From DATKSS01 sp049582065 (GTDB lineage: Bacteria; Chloroflexota; Dormibacteria; Dormibacterales; Dormibacteraceae): a DNA stretch of 18,575 nt. The position numbers and the translations under genes are program-made. The notes below the pieces were generated by a model. It made no database searches and had not been told where the DNA came from. It worked only from the letters and a program-made list of their open reading frames with translations. Location of the stretch: assembly GCA_049582065.1 (NCBI GenBank), contig JBAUTF010000397.1, positions 1 to 18,575 on the forward strand, in the 5' to 3' direction. Within the stretch, counting starts at the first letter, position 1. The number at the start of each line of letters is the position of its first letter. Below are positions 7,807 through 16,600 of this stretch, piece after piece.

Positions 7807-8865
7807 ATGGCTTCAGTCACCTACGACCACGTCGTCAAGCGCTACACCGCGGACATCACAGTGGTCAAGGACTTCAACGTCGAGATCAAGGACAAAGAGT
7901 TCATGGTGCTCGTCGGGCCTTCCGGCTGCGGAAAGTCGACGGCGCTTCGAATGCTGGCCGGTCTCGAGGAGATCAGCGAGGGCCAGATTCGCATCGGCGA
8001 CCGCGTCGTCAACGACATCGCTGCCAAAGACCGCGACATCGCCATGGTGTTTCAGTCGTACGCCCTCTACCCGCACATGAGCGTGTACGACAACATGGCC
8101 TTCCCGCTCCAGATGCAGGGCATGAAGAAGCCGGACATCGACAAGCGCGTCCGCAATGCGTCACAAATCCTCGGCCTCGAAAACTTCCTCGAACGCAAGC
8201 CACGCGCCCTGTCAGGGGGGCAGCGGCAGCGCGTGGCTCTCGGCCGCGCGATAGTGCGCAGCCCGAAAGTGTTTCTTCTCGACGAGCCGCTGTCCAACCT
8301 CGACGCCAAGCTGCGAGGTCAGACGCGCATCGAGCTGCAGAAGCTGCACCGCGACCTGCAGACAACCTTCATCTACGTGACCCACGACCAGGTCGAGGCG
8401 ATGACCATGGGCGATCGCATCGCCATCATGAACGCCGGCATCCTCCAGCAGGTCGGCACGCCCGGCGACATCTACGATCACCCGGCCAATCTCTTTGTGG
8501 CCAGCTTCATCGGCAGCCCAACGATGAACTTCATTCCCGCGACGGTCCAGGATGGCAGCGCAAAGGCCTCCGGCTTCGAGGTCAAGCTGCCCAAGCCCGT
8601 CAGCGCCGCCAAGGGGACTCTCGGCTTCCGCCCGGAGGCGGTCACCGACCGCGTCTCCGACGGCGGCCCGACCATGGAGATGAAGGTCGACGTGGTGGAG
8701 CGGCTGGGCTCGGACCAGTTCCTGTACGGGCAGGTCGGCGGCGACCAGGTCACGGCGCGAGTCGACCCACGAATGAGCGTGCATGCGGGGGACAAGGTCC
8801 GGCTCGGCCTCGACACTCGGACCCTTCATTTCTTCGACTCCGAGAGCGAGCTGGCGCTGCTCTAG
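7807..8865 (+). CDS. ugpC: ABC transporter ATP-binding protein, MalK/UgpC/MsmK type
   Basis: This is the ATPase subunit that powers the sugar importer from the cytoplasmic side. Over 352 residues it shows Walker A GPSGCGKST (37-45), Q-loop Gln83 in VFQSYALYPH, the signature LSGGQRQRVALGRA (135-148), Walker B VFLLDE (155-160) and the switch His193 in VTHDQ. The C-terminal part (from about 240, after the conserved SPTMNF) is the regulatory OB/TOBE domain of the MalK group. The symbol is the family label commonly given to this ATPase group and does not imply glycerol-phosphate transport. It lies 21 bases after the second permease and has a GAGGG ribosome binding site 10 bases before the ATG. A dedicated ATPase in the unit means the importer is complete here. 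Confidence 0.95.
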   Translation: MASVTYDHVVKRYTADITVVKDFNVEIKDKEFMVLVGPSGCGKSTALRMLAGLEEISEGQIRIGDRVVNDIAAKDRDIAMVFQSYALYPHMSVYDNMAFPLQMQGMKKPDIDKRVRNASQILGLENFLERKPRALSGGQRQRVALGRAIVRSPKVFLLDEPLSNLDAKLRGQTRIELQKLHRDLQTTFIYVTHDQVEAMTMGDRIAIMNAGILQQVGTPGDIYDHPANLFVASFIGSPTMNFIPATVQDGSAKASGFEVKLPKPVSAAKGTLGFRPEAVTDRVSDGGPTMEMKVDVVERLGSDQFLYGQVGGDQVTARVDPRMSVHAGDKVRLGLDTRTLHFFDSESELALL

Positions 8866-8875
8866 CAGCTTCCTC

Positions 8876-9760
8876 TTGGAGAGGGTCAGGGCTCTCGAGG
8901 ACTTCGACGCTGCCCGGTTCCGGGCGTTCCGGCGTTCGGTCCGGTCGGTCCTGACCGGGGGCGCTCGCCGCCTGCCCTCGATCGCACCGCTGCTCAGGGC
9001 CGCGGGCACGGAGGGCCGAGCGTTTGGGGGCGTCCACGAGATCCCGCTCGAACGGATCGTGGGCTCGGTGGCGCCCGACGCCAAGACCGACGACTTCGAC
9101 CCAGCGTTTCTGCCGGTCAACAGGCGATTGCGCCAGCGGTGGACGCGTATCTACCAGGCGATGGTCGAAGGCGACGAGCTGCCTCCGATCGACGTCTACA
9201 AGGTCGACGACAACTACTACGTGATCGACGGCCATCACCGGGTGTCCGTGGCACGCAATCTCGGCCGCCAGACCATCAACGCCCGGGTGGTCGAGATCCG
9301 CACCCGGGCGCCGCTCGGTCCGGACGCGGACGCCGGCGCCCTGCTGCGCGCGGCCGAGTACGGGGCCTTTCTCGAGACCACGCAGCTTCATCGCACGCGG
9401 CCCGAAGCCCGCTTCGAGTGCAGCCGGCTCGGGCGCTATGACGAGATCCTCAGGCACATCCTCGGTCACGCCTACTTCCTGTCGCGCGAGCAGGGCCGGG
9501 AGGTGCCACTTCAGGAGGCCGCTGCGAGCTGGTACGACCATGTCTACAAGCCGATCGCGAACGCGATCCGCAAGCACCGCGTGCTCGAACAGCTCCCGGT
9601 CTGGACCGAAGCCGATGTGTACGTCGAGATCACCAGGCGCTGGCTCGCCATGAGCGAGGAGGGCGAGCTATCCGGCCCCGATCCGGCCGTCCAGGCCTTG
9701 CTCGAGGAGCATTCGCGGCGCTGGTGGCAGCGGCGCGGAGCCATCAGACTCACAGAGTGA
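8876..9760 (+). CDS. ParB/sulfiredoxin-fold domain protein of unknown function
   Basis: This soluble protein of about 294 residues has one recognisable domain at about 50-145 with the ParB/sulfiredoxin-like fold. The markers are EIPLERIVGS (55-64), ELPPIDVYKV (101-110) and the nucleotide-site-like DGHHRVSVAR (118-127). No helix-turn-helix DNA-binding part of true ParB is evident; the C-terminal half is helical and unassigned. The TTG at 8876 is chosen because no ATG or GTG precedes the conserved part after the ATPase stop at 8865. An ATG at 8783 is in frame, but the 31 residues it would add are read out of frame from the ATPase gene. No ribosome binding site is seen, so translation may be coupled to the ATPase. 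Its stop overlaps the next start by four bases. A role in chromosome partitioning is not supported; nucleotide-dependent chemistry is possible. Confidence 0.75.
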   Translation: MERVRALEDFDAARFRAFRRSVRSVLTGGARRLPSIAPLLRAAGTEGRAFGGVHEIPLERIVGSVAPDAKTDDFDPAFLPVNRRLRQRWTRIYQAMVEGDELPPIDVYKVDDNYYVIDGHHRVSVARNLGRQTINARVVEIRTRAPLGPDADAGALLRAAEYGAFLETTQLHRTRPEARFECSRLGRYDEILRHILGHAYFLSREQGREVPLQEAAASWYDHVYKPIANAIRKHRVLEQLPVWTEADVYVEITRRWLAMSEEGELSGPDPAVQALLEEHSRRWWQRRGAIRLTE

Positions 9761-10323
9761 TCGGGATCATCTTCGGGCCGCCTGGCAGCGGCAAGGGCAC
9801 CCAGGCGGCCCGGCTCGAGAACGAGCTGCACCTCAAGCACCTTTCGACCGGCGAGATCCTCCGCGCCGAGGTCGCGCGAGGCACGCCGGTCGGCCGGCAG
9901 GTCAGGCGGATCATGGCCGCCGGCGACCTGGTCCCCGACGACCTGATCGTCGACATCGTGCGCCGCCGGCTCCCCGAGGCCGAAGAAGGCCCAGGCGTGC
10001 TGCTCGACGGTTTCCCCCGTACCGTCGCCCAGGCCGAGGCGCTCGACGAGATGCTGACCGGCGAAGGCCACGTCGTCAACTTCGTGCTGGCCCTCACCGT
10101 GCCGGAGGAAGAGCTGGTGGACCGCATCCTGCACCGGGCCGCCGTCGAGGGCCGTCCGGACGACACCCGCGAGGCCATCTCCGAGCGCATGCACGAATAC
10201 CGAAAGCTGACCGCCGCGGTGCTCGAGTACTACAGGAAGCGGGGCGTGCGCATCGAAGAGGTCGCCGGGACTGGAACGCCCGACGATGTCTTCGGCCGCA
10301 TCCACGCCCATCTGTCGGCGTGA
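9757..10323 (+). CDS. adk: Adenylate kinase, short form without LID insertion
   Basis: This enzyme interconverts AMP plus ATP and two ADP in the cytoplasm. In 188 residues it has the P-loop GPPGSGKGT (7-15), the NMP-binding LSTGEILR (29-36) and GDLVPDDLI (56-64), LLDGFPRT (82-89), and a short LID loop ending in GRPDDT (132-137). The Thr in LSTG is the residue typical of adenylate kinases, whereas UMP/CMP kinases carry Ala there. Glu replaces the more usual Asp after the Gly. The GTG at 9757 is chosen because it overlaps the preceding stop (GTGA) and puts the P-loop at the usual distance from the N-terminus. The upstream GTG at 9724 would add 11 residues read out of frame from the previous gene. 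It is unusual to find it at the end of a sugar-importer unit rather than in the ribosomal protein operon; it may be a second copy. Confidence 0.88.
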   Translation: MIGIIFGPPGSGKGTQAARLENELHLKHLSTGEILRAEVARGTPVGRQVRRIMAAGDLVPDDLIVDIVRRRLPEAEEGPGVLLDGFPRTVAQAEALDEMLTGEGHVVNFVLALTVPEEELVDRILHRAAVEGRPDDTREAISERMHEYRKLTAAVLEYYRKRGVRIEEVAGTGTPDDVFGRIHAHLSA

Positions 10324-10346
10324 CGCGGAGGTAAGCGCTCCTGGGA

Positions 10347-11768
10347 TCAGTTCACCGCCGGGGCCGCCTGCCTGCGCCGGCTGATCGCCAGCATGGCCAC
10401 GCAGACGAGCACGGACGCGGCCGCCATCGCGGGCATCGTCCAGAACACCGCGTGAAGCCCTGAGCTCAAGGCGGCCCTCGACGGCGGAATCCCGGGCGAC
10501 ACGAGCAGCAGGCCCAGCAAGGAGACGCCCACCGCGCCGCCGATGGTGCGCGCGAACTGGTTGAGGGCGGTCGTCGCGCCTCGTTCGGCCCAGCTGACGG
10601 AGCTCTGGACGGTCACCAGCAGCGGGGTCTGCATCATCCCCATGCCGAACCCGAGCACGGCCGAGGCCGTCACGATGACCTGGACCGAAGGCGCGGTGGC
10701 GATCAGCAGGGCGGCCGCCACCAGTGCAACCGAACCGGCGAAGGCCAGCGGCCAGGGGCCGGCGCGGATCAGAAGACGTCCGGCGATCACCGATGCGATC
10801 GGCCAGCCGAGGGACATCGGCGCCACCGACGCGCCTGCCCAGTAGGCGCTCAGGCCGAGCACGTCCTGCGTGTAGAGCGGAATGTATGAGGTCGCCGCCC
10901 ACTGGAGGGTGCCGGCCGCCAGCGCGGCCAGGAGGGCGGGCCCGATCAAGGGATGTCGCAGGAGCCGAAGCGGGACGGTTGGACTGGCCAGTCTGCGCTC
11001 CACGTACACGAACCAGGCGAGCAGCGCGAGCGCCGGCGCCACCAAACGCCAGTCGATCCCGGCTTCAGAGCCACCGGCGCCCAGGCCCACGAGCGCCAGC
11101 GCGATCCCCGCGGTGAGCAGGACCGCGCCGAGCCAGTCGATGTCATGGGCACCCCCCTCGGCCGGGCGGTCGTGGAACGACCAGATGAGCACCACCACCG
11201 CGACCCCGAGGGGGACGTTGACCTCGAAGATCCAGCGCCAGCCGATCGTGGTGACGAAGACCGCCCCGATCAAAGGACCGGTGAGCGCGGCGATGCCCCA
11301 CATGGCGCTGAACAGGCCCTGCACGCGTGCGCGCTGCTCCAGCGGGAAAAGGTCTCCGACGGTCGTGATGGCCACGGGCTGGAGGCATCCCGCCCCGATG
11401 CCCTGGAGCACTCGAAAGGCGACGAGCATCTGCATCGACGACGATGTGCCGCAGAGCGCGGACGCGGCGACGAACACGACCAGGCCCGCCAGCAGCACGT
11501 TCTTGCGCCCGTAGATGTCGGCCAGGCGGCCCCAGAGCGGCACGGTGGTGGTGCTGGTGAGGAGGTAGCCGGCGAAGACCCAGGGGTACAGCGAGATGCC
11601 GTGGAGCTCTTTGCCGATGGTGGGAAGGCCGGTCGCGACGATCGTCGCGTCCATCGCGGCGACGAGCATGGCGAGCATGAGCCCGCCGGTGATCCGCACG
11701 AGCTGGGGATTCCACTGCACCGAGGCCGGGCGCGCCGGGCCGGGTCCGGGCGTCAGCGGCCTAGCCAC
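10347..11768 (-). CDS. MFS exporter, DHA2 (EmrB/QacA) family
   Basis: This 473-residue polytopic membrane protein is a proton-driven exporter of the 14-helix drug:H+ antiporter type. The first helix carries the family motif variant AMDATIVATGLPTIGKEL (38-55). Motif A, GRLADIYGRKNVLL, is at 80-93, RVLQGIGAG is at 119-127, and an antiporter motif C-like segment GIAALTGPLIGAVF is at 158-171. Strong hydrophobic segments continue to the end. The GTG start at 11768 overlaps the last 8 bases of glgB, with GAGG just upstream, so its translation is probably coupled to glgB. It is the last gene of the leftward cluster and ends 23 bases from the convergent adk gene. The exported compound is unknown; a metabolite or toxic sugar phosphate derivative, or simply a drug, are all possible. 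Confidence 0.9.
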   Translation of the reverse strand: MARPLTPGPGPARPASVQWNPQLVRITGGLMLAMLVAAMDATIVATGLPTIGKELHGISLYPWVFAGYLLTSTTTVPLWGRLADIYGRKNVLLAGLVVFVAASALCGTSSSMQMLVAFRVLQGIGAGCLQPVAITTVGDLFPLEQRARVQGLFSAMWGIAALTGPLIGAVFVTTIGWRWIFEVNVPLGVAVVVLIWSFHDRPAEGGAHDIDWLGAVLLTAGIALALVGLGAGGSEAGIDWRLVAPALALLAWFVYVERRLASPTVPLRLLRHPLIGPALLAALAAGTLQWAATSYIPLYTQDVLGLSAYWAGASVAPMSLGWPIASVIAGRLLIRAGPWPLAFAGSVALVAAALLIATAPSVQVIVTASAVLGFGMGMMQTPLLVTVQSSVSWAERGATTALNQFARTIGGAVGVSLLGLLLVSPGIPPSRAALSSGLHAVFWTMPAMAAASVLVCVAMLAISRRRQAAPAVN

Positions 11769-13668
11769 CTACCTCGGGATCTGGCTTGAGGAACAGCGCC
11801 GCCAGCGGCGGCAGGGTCAGGGTCAGGCTGTGACGGTGCCCGTGCATGCTCACCGGCACCGCCTCCACGCCTCCGAGGTTGCCCTGCCCGCTGCCCCCGT
11901 ACATCGGCGCATCGCCGTTCAGCAGCTCCCTCCACCAGCCGGCCTGCGGGACGCCGATCTGGTAGTTGTGCCGCGGCACGGGCGTGAAGTTGAAGATCCC
12001 GACCACGACGTCCGAGGCGAGCCTGCCGCGCCGGATGAGGCTGACCACGCTCTGGTCGGCGTCTGTGCAATCGATCCATGAGAACCCGCCAGGCTCGAAG
12101 TCCATCTCGTGGAGTGCCTTCTCTTCGCGGAGCACCCGGTTCAGGTCGCCCACCCACAATCGGAGGCCGCCGTGCATCGGGTTGTCGAGCAGGTGCCAGT
12201 CGAGGCTCTGCTCGTGGTCCCACTCGCGCCACTGCCCGAACTCGCCGCCCATGAACAGCAGCTTCTTGCCGGGCTGCGCGTACATGTAGCCGTAGAGGAG
12301 GCGCAGGTTGGCGAACTTCTGCCAGTCATCGCCGGGCATCTTCGCGATCAAAGAACCCTTGCCGTGCACGACCTCGTCGTGCGACAGCGGGAGCATGAAG
12401 TTCTCGCCGAACGCGTAGAGCATGCGGAAGGTCAGCTCCTGGTGGTGGAACTTGCGATGGATCGGCTCCTGTGACATGTAGGCAAGCATGTCGTGCATCC
12501 AGCCCATGTCCCACTTCATCCCGAATCCCAGCCCGCCGACGTAGGTCGGGCGCGAAACCAGCGGCCAAGAGGTCGATTCCTCGGCCACCGTCTGGACCTC
12601 GGGCTGCTCCTTGTACACCTCGATGTTGAAGCGCCGCAGGAAATCGACGGATTCGAGGTTCTCGTTGCCTCCGAACTTGTTGGCGATCCACTCGCCCTGT
12701 TTGCGGGAGTAATCGAGGTACAGCATCGAGGCCACAGCGTCGACCCGCAGTCCGTCCGCGTGGTAGCGGTCGAGCCAGCACAGCGCGCTGCTCAAGAGGA
12801 ATCCACGCACCTCGTTGCGGCCGTAGTTGAAGATCGAGCTGCCCCAGTCGGGGTGCACGCCAAGGCGCGGGTCGGCATGCTCGAACAGGTGCGTGCCGTC
12901 GAAGTTCTGGAGGCCGAACTCGTCGGCGGGGAAGTGCGAGGGCACCCAGTCGAGGATCACCCCGATGCCGTTCTGGTGCAGGTAGTCGACCAGGAACATG
13001 AAGTCCTGCGGCGTGCCGTATCGGGAGGTGGGCGAGAAGTAGCCGGTCACCTGGTAGCCCCACGACCCGTAGAACGGGTGCTCCATCACCGGCATGAACT
13101 CCACGTGCGTGAACCCCATCCGGCTCACGTAGTCGGCCAGGCGTGGCGCGAGCTCGCGGTAGGTCAGCGAGCGGTTCTGCTCTTCGGGGACCCGCATCCA
13201 CGAGCCAATGTGCACTTCGTACACCGACCAGGGCGCCTGCCGCCCGTTGGACGCGCGGCGGTTGGACATCCAGCCGTCGTCGCCCCACTGATAGGACAGG
13301 TCCCAGACGATCGAAGCCTGGCGTGGGGGCGCCTCGGAAAAGGCGGCAAACGGGTCGGCCTTGTCGGCACCGGCGTGGGTCACCCTCGAGTGGACGTAGT
13401 ACTTGTACAGGGCGCCGTGCTTGACCCCCGGGATGAATCCCTCCCAGATGCCCGACTGCTCGCGCGGGTAAAGGCCGTTGGCGGTCTTGTCCCAGCCGTT
13501 GAAGTCACCGATCACGCTCACGGAGTCGGCGTTCGGCGCCCAGACGGCGAAATAGGTCCCGTCCGGTTGGGTGGACACGTGCGCTCCGAGCTTGTCGAAA
13601 AGGTGGCTGTGCGTGCCCTCGTTGAAGAGATGAAGGTCGAAGGGGCTGATCAGCGAGCGCGCGATCAC
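11761..13668 (-). CDS. glgB: 1,4-alpha-glucan branching enzyme GlgB
   Basis: This GH13 enzyme cuts alpha-1,4-glucan chains and re-attaches them by alpha-1,6 bonds to build branched glycogen-like glucan. In 635 residues it has a CBM48-type N-terminal domain (about 30-115, with YFAVWAPNADSVSVIGDFN), the (beta/alpha)8 barrel and a C-terminal beta domain from about 530. Catalytic residues are visible: nucleophile Asp310 in GLRVDAV, acid/base Glu363 in VAEESTSW and Asp431 in LSHDEVVHGKGSL. It lacks the extra N-terminal module found in longer GlgB forms. The GTG start is separated by only 4 bases from the treS-mak stop and has no clear ribosome binding site, so it probably relies on reinitiation. 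The stop overlaps the MFS gene. In the GlgE pathway it branches the chains that GlgE extends. Confidence 0.96.
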   Translation of the reverse strand: MIARSLISPFDLHLFNEGTHSHLFDKLGAHVSTQPDGTYFAVWAPNADSVSVIGDFNGWDKTANGLYPREQSGIWEGFIPGVKHGALYKYYVHSRVTHAGADKADPFAAFSEAPPRQASIVWDLSYQWGDDGWMSNRRASNGRQAPWSVYEVHIGSWMRVPEEQNRSLTYRELAPRLADYVSRMGFTHVEFMPVMEHPFYGSWGYQVTGYFSPTSRYGTPQDFMFLVDYLHQNGIGVILDWVPSHFPADEFGLQNFDGTHLFEHADPRLGVHPDWGSSIFNYGRNEVRGFLLSSALCWLDRYHADGLRVDAVASMLYLDYSRKQGEWIANKFGGNENLESVDFLRRFNIEVYKEQPEVQTVAEESTSWPLVSRPTYVGGLGFGMKWDMGWMHDMLAYMSQEPIHRKFHHQELTFRMLYAFGENFMLPLSHDEVVHGKGSLIAKMPGDDWQKFANLRLLYGYMYAQPGKKLLFMGGEFGQWREWDHEQSLDWHLLDNPMHGGLRLWVGDLNRVLREEKALHEMDFEPGGFSWIDCTDADQSVVSLIRRGRLASDVVVGIFNFTPVPRHNYQIGVPQAGWWRELLNGDAPMYGGSGQGNLGGVEAVPVSMHGHRHSLTLTLPPLAALFLKPDPEVGG

Positions 13669-13672
13669 GTGA

Positions 13673-16600
13673 TCACGATGTCGAAACCAGGTCGAGGATC
13701 CCGCGCAGCGGGATCCGCACCCAGTCAGGGCGCAGGTTCAGCTCGTAGCGGAGCTCGTACAGGGCCTTCTCCAGGAGCATCGTGGTCAATTGCAGCTCTA
13801 CATCGTCCTTGGCCTGGGGAACGAAGGTTGCGGTCCCGGCCGTGGCGAGGTAGCTCTTCAAGAAGGCCGCCGACACGCAGCCGACCCAGAATCGCGCCCA
13901 CTCCTGCAGCCCAGGCAGCCTTTCCGGAGCAATTTGATCTGATCGTAACGCGACGTGGCCCGCGTACGAGAAGGAGCGCAGCATGCCCGCCACGTCGCGA
14001 AGGGCGAGGCGCTTGAGCCGGCGCTCGTAAAGAGTGCGCGTCGGCTCGCCTTCGAAATCGATGATCACGAAGTCGTGGCCGGTATAGAGCACCTGGCCGA
14101 GGTGATAGTCGCCATGAACCCGGATCCTGGTCGTGGTCAGCCTTCGCGCCAGGAATGCGCGGAAGATGGTCGCGATGCGCGCCTCCAGCTCGAGCACCTG
14201 CCGGCCCTCTCCACGCGCTTCCGGCGACAGCTTGCTCATCTGAGAGCGCAGCAGGTCGGTCGTCCGCATGGACAGGCCGCTCAGCGACTGGTAGATAGAA
14301 CGTTGGTCCTGCTGCGAGATCCGTTCGGGGGCAAATGCCGGGTCGGTCGGGTCGGACGCCAGCGCGGCATGCAGCTCGGCGGTGCGCCGTCCGAGGATCC
14401 GCGCGGAGTCCAGGTATCCCCCGATCGTCCTGGTCGCGATTTGCGGCAGGTCGCCGGCGGCGGCTTCGACGAGGCTGCGCGGCAGGGCGGCGGGCTTCGT
14501 TCCGACCAGGTCGGGGGAGTTGTAGAAGTGGGCAAGCGTGTTCAGCGTGTACTGCCAGGCGTCCCCCTGGTTGGGAACGTAGCCCTGGATGATCGCGACC
14601 GTGACAGGCTCGCCGGTGGGCCGCCGGTATTCGAGGCTGCCGGCCAGTGGCGCGACCTGGGAGAAGCTGGTCTTCTCCGTCAGGAAGCGGCCCACCTCCA
14701 GGTCGGGGTTGACGCCTTCCTCCAGCCGCCGGAACACCTTGAGCATCAGGCGTTCGCCGAAGATCATGGAGTTGTTGCTCTGCTCGGCCGCCGAGACCTG
14801 CGCCTCGAGCCGAACGGTCTCGGCCCCCCGCAGCCGGGCGAACGCCTTGGTTGTCGAGCCGACCAGGACGCCGGTGTTCCCGGTCGCGCGCCGGCGGCGG
14901 GCGATGGCGCCGAGCAGCGCCTCGGCGAAGTTGGGCGGACCGAGAGCGTCGTAGAGCAGACCGCGCGCGCCGTCGTCGTGGCTCGCGATCCAGGCCACGA
15001 CCGAGTTGGGCCAGCGCTCCAGGATGTGCTGGGCCTCGGCGGCGCTGGCGTAGGCCAGCGGGAGCATGTACATCTCCGGATCGCCTTCCCGGTACCCGAT
15101 CTGGACCGTTGTGAGATAGGCGATGCCGCCCGCGCCCGGGATGGCGACCACGTCGGTGATCGTCGCCGACCTCAACCTCCGCGCCTTGCCGGCGAACCAC
15201 CTCCGCTGGCGGATGTAACCGATCAGCACGCTCTCCAATTTTTCTTTCGACGCTCCGACCAGCGCTGTCTCCCAGCCACCGACGACCGGGACCTCGGGCA
15301 CGGTGGCCTGGGCCGGCTGCGCTCCGTCGCTCTGCAGCTGAGGCGTCGAACGGGGTTGCATCGAGAACCAGTAGAAGGCGTGCGGGCCGAGAGTCAAGAA
15401 GTAAGGGGCGTCGCCGATCACCGGCATCTCGTTGCCGCTGAAGAGCTCGACCGGCACCATGCCCTTCCACCTGCTCAGGTCGAGCTCGACCGCTTGCAGG
15501 AACCGTGACAGGTTGGCGACGCACAGGATCTGCTCCGACTGGTAAGCGCGGACGTAGGCGAGCACCTTGCGGTTTTCCGGACGAAGCAGCTCCAGCGTGC
15601 CCCGGCCGAAGGCGCGGTGGCCCTTGCGGAGCGCGATGAGGCGCTTCATCCAGGAGAGCGTCGAGTGCGGGTTGCCCTGCTGGGCCTCGACGTTGACGGT
15701 CTCGTAGTGGTATTCCGGGTCGGTGATGACTGGGAGGTAGAGGCGCTGTCGGTTGGCGCGTGAGAACCCGGCATTGCGGTCGGCGCTCCACTGCATCGGA
15801 GTGCGCACTCCGTTGCGGTCGCCGAGGAAGATGTTGTCGCCCATGCCGATCTCGTCTCCGTAGTAGAGGACGGGCGTTCCGGGCAGCGAGAAGAGCAGCC
15901 CGTTCATCAGCTCGATGCGGCGCCGGTCGTTGCCGAGGAGCGGCGCCAGCCGGCGGCGGATCCCCAGATTGATCCGGGCCATGCGGTCCTGCGTATACGC
16001 GCGGTACATGTAGTCGCGCTCCTCGTCGGTGACCATCTCGAGGGTCAGCTCGTCGTGGTTGCGAAGGAAGAGCGCCCATTGCGCGCTGTCGGGGATGGCG
16101 GGGGTCTGCGCCAGGATGTCGACGATCGGGAAGCGGTCCTCCATGCGGATCGACATGAACAGGCGCGGCATCAGCGGGAAGTGGAAGGACATGTTGCATT
16201 CGTCGCCCTGACCGAAATAAGCGACCGAGTCCTCCGGCCACTGGTTGGCCTCGGCGAGGAGCATGCGGTTGGGGTAGTTGCTGTCGACGTGCTGGCGCAT
16301 CTCGCGCAGGAACTTGTGGGTCTCTGGCAGGTTCTCGCAGTTGGTCCCTTCGCGCTCGAACAGGTATGGGATCGCGTCGAGCCGCACACCGTCGATCCCG
16401 AGGTCGAGCCAGAAGTCGAGAGCTTTGAGCACGGCCTCCTTGACCTTGGGGTTCTCGAAGTTCAGGTCGGGCTGGTGCGAGTAGAACCGATGCCAGTAGT
16501 ACGCGCCCGCCACGTGGTCCCAGGTCCAGTTCGAGACCTCGAAGTCTTTGAAGATGATGCGGGCGTCCTGGTATTTCTGGTTGGTTTCGCTCCAGACATA

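Noticed and set aside
8876..9760. Chromosome partitioning protein ParB
   Set aside because: Only the N-terminal-type fold is present; there is no helix-turn-helix or dimerisation part, no parA neighbour and no parS-like site seen.
10324..10346. Possible bidirectional terminator between convergent adk and MFS genes
   Set aside because: Only a 4-bp stem (GGAG/CTCC, 10327-10341) without T-runs is present; nothing supports an intrinsic terminator.
13663..13674. Perfect 12-base palindrome GATCACGTGATC at the treS-mak/glgB junction
   Set aside because: A few such palindromes are expected by chance in a window of this size, and it is made of the stop, start and first codons of the two genes.
13955..15508. 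517-codon + strand open frame opposite the maltokinase part
   Set aside because: It is antisense to conserved coding sequence and has no domain or credible ribosome binding site.
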